This document shows positions 5,311 to 5,760 of a stretch of DNA of 5,760 bases, piece after piece (within the stretch, counting starts at the first letter, position 1; each line of letters starts with the position of its first letter). A program made the translations under genes and the position numbers. A model generated the notes under the pieces. That model was not told where the DNA came from, did no database searches, and was given only the letters and a program-made list of their open reading frames with translations. The stretch is taken from assembly GCA_029881835.1 (NCBI GenBank), contig JAOULV010000100.1, forward strand, positions 1 to 5,760, in the 5' to 3' direction. This DNA comes from Rhodospirillaceae bacterium. Lineage in GTDB: Bacteria > Pseudomonadota > Alphaproteobacteria > Rhodospirillales > Magnetovibrionaceae.

Positions 5311-5760
5311 TCAGCCCTTGCGGATCTGATTGAGGAACTTATCAACCTCTTTGCGTAGCAATTCGGCCTGCTGGCTAAGCTCGCCCGATGCGCTAAGCAT
5401 GTCGGTTGCGCTTTTACCGGTTTCATCGGCCGCTTCGTTAACCTGTTGAATGGTTGAGGCGACTTCCGTGGTGCCTTGGGCCGCCTGTTCAACGTTGCGG
5501 GCAATTTCCTGGGTTGCCGCACCTTGTTCTTCAACGGCTGATGCGATTGTGGCGGAAATTTCGCTCATCTGGTTGATGATTGAACCAATGGATTCAATGG
5601 CGTTAACCGCTTCTTGGGTCGCGCCTTGAATGCCACCAATCTGGGCCGAGATTTCCTCCGTCGCTTTGGCGGTTTGGGTCGCAAGGTTTTTGACTTCGCT
5701 TGCCACAACGGCAAAGCCTTTGCCCGCATCGCCCGCTCGCGCGGCCTCGATGGTCGCGTT
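5311..5760 (-). CDS. Methyl-accepting chemotaxis protein, C-terminal part (cut by window edge)
   Basis: This is the last 149 residues of a chemoreceptor; the frame is open to the edge, so the sensor, membrane and HAMP parts lie beyond the window. Chemoreceptors pass ligand signals to CheA/CheW arrays that control the flagellar motor. The visible part begins inside the conserved hairpin tip, NATIEAARAGDAGKGFAVVA (1-20), which contacts CheA and CheW. It continues with SEVKNLATQTAKATEEI (21-37) and the long descending coiled-coil helix. The adaptation region is around EEQGAATQEIARNVEQAA (77-94), where Gln/Glu pairs are the likely methylation or deamidation sites. It ends LLRKEVDKFLNQIRKG with no CheR/CheB-binding pentapeptide of the NWETF type, which is usual for alphaproteobacterial receptors. 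The GTG at 5706-5704 is an internal Val codon, not a start. The ligand cannot be inferred. Confidence 0.96.
   Translation of the reverse strand, partial: NATIEAARAGDAGKGFAVVASEVKNLATQTAKATEEISAQIGGIQGATQEAVNAIESIGSIINQMSEISATIASAVEEQGAATQEIARNVEQAAQGTTEVASTIQQVNEAADETGKSATDMLSASGELSQQAELLRKEVDKFLNQIRKG

Noticed and set aside
5280..5534. Minus-strand 84-codon frame overlapping the chemoreceptor end
   Set aside because: It is a basic, Arg/Pro-rich out-of-frame reading of the chemoreceptor and runs towards the terminator.
1..5760. A novel defence, mobile or biosynthetic system
   Set aside because: No nuclease, helicase, transposase, integrase, toxin-like pair, CRISPR repeat or reverse transcriptase signature is visible; all the larger genes are ordinary housekeeping, transport or chemotaxis genes.

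Overview
The window looks like an ordinary chromosomal stretch of a moderately AT-rich alphaproteobacterium. Three things suggest this: a tripartite TRAP transporter in the dctP-dctQ-dctM order common in marine and aquatic alphaproteobacteria, a chemoreceptor C-terminus of the style seen in Rhodospirillales-like genomes, and a strong TTGAC-type -35 element. This placement is an inference from gene style, not a phylogenetic result. No transposase, integrase, phage gene, CRISPR array or defence-like module is visible.

Layout from left to right. A complete tRNA-Gln(UUG) with an encoded CCA lies on the plus strand at 32-106. A repeat-rich AT-rich spacer follows. A minus-strand TRAP operon covers 263-3246, read as dctP (substrate-binding protein), dctQ (small permease), dctM (large permease). 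A TTGACA-type promoter with an overlapping small palindrome sits just before dctP. Further right on the minus strand is mobA (3538-4197), which attaches GMP to molybdopterin; it ends before a hairpin followed by a T run and has a perfect TATAAT upstream. Diverging from mobA on the plus strand is a 126-residue, very acidic protein of unknown function (4303-4683). Converging on it with only a 21-bp gap is a second acidic unknown protein of 153 residues (4705-5166, minus). The right edge holds the last 149 residues of a methyl-accepting chemotaxis protein (5311-5760, minus, cut by the window), followed by a strong rho-independent terminator.

How the genes work together. The three TRAP genes form one import system: DctP captures an organic-acid-type ligand in the periplasm and hands it to the DctQM membrane complex, which imports it using an ion gradient. 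The dctQ/dctM reading frames overlap by 8 nt, so they are probably translationally coupled. MobA, the chemoreceptor and the two acidic proteins have no evident link to the transporter. The two acidic proteins are the least explained part of the window. No convincing new biological system was found; the findings are mostly regulatory-scale observations and two orphan genes.
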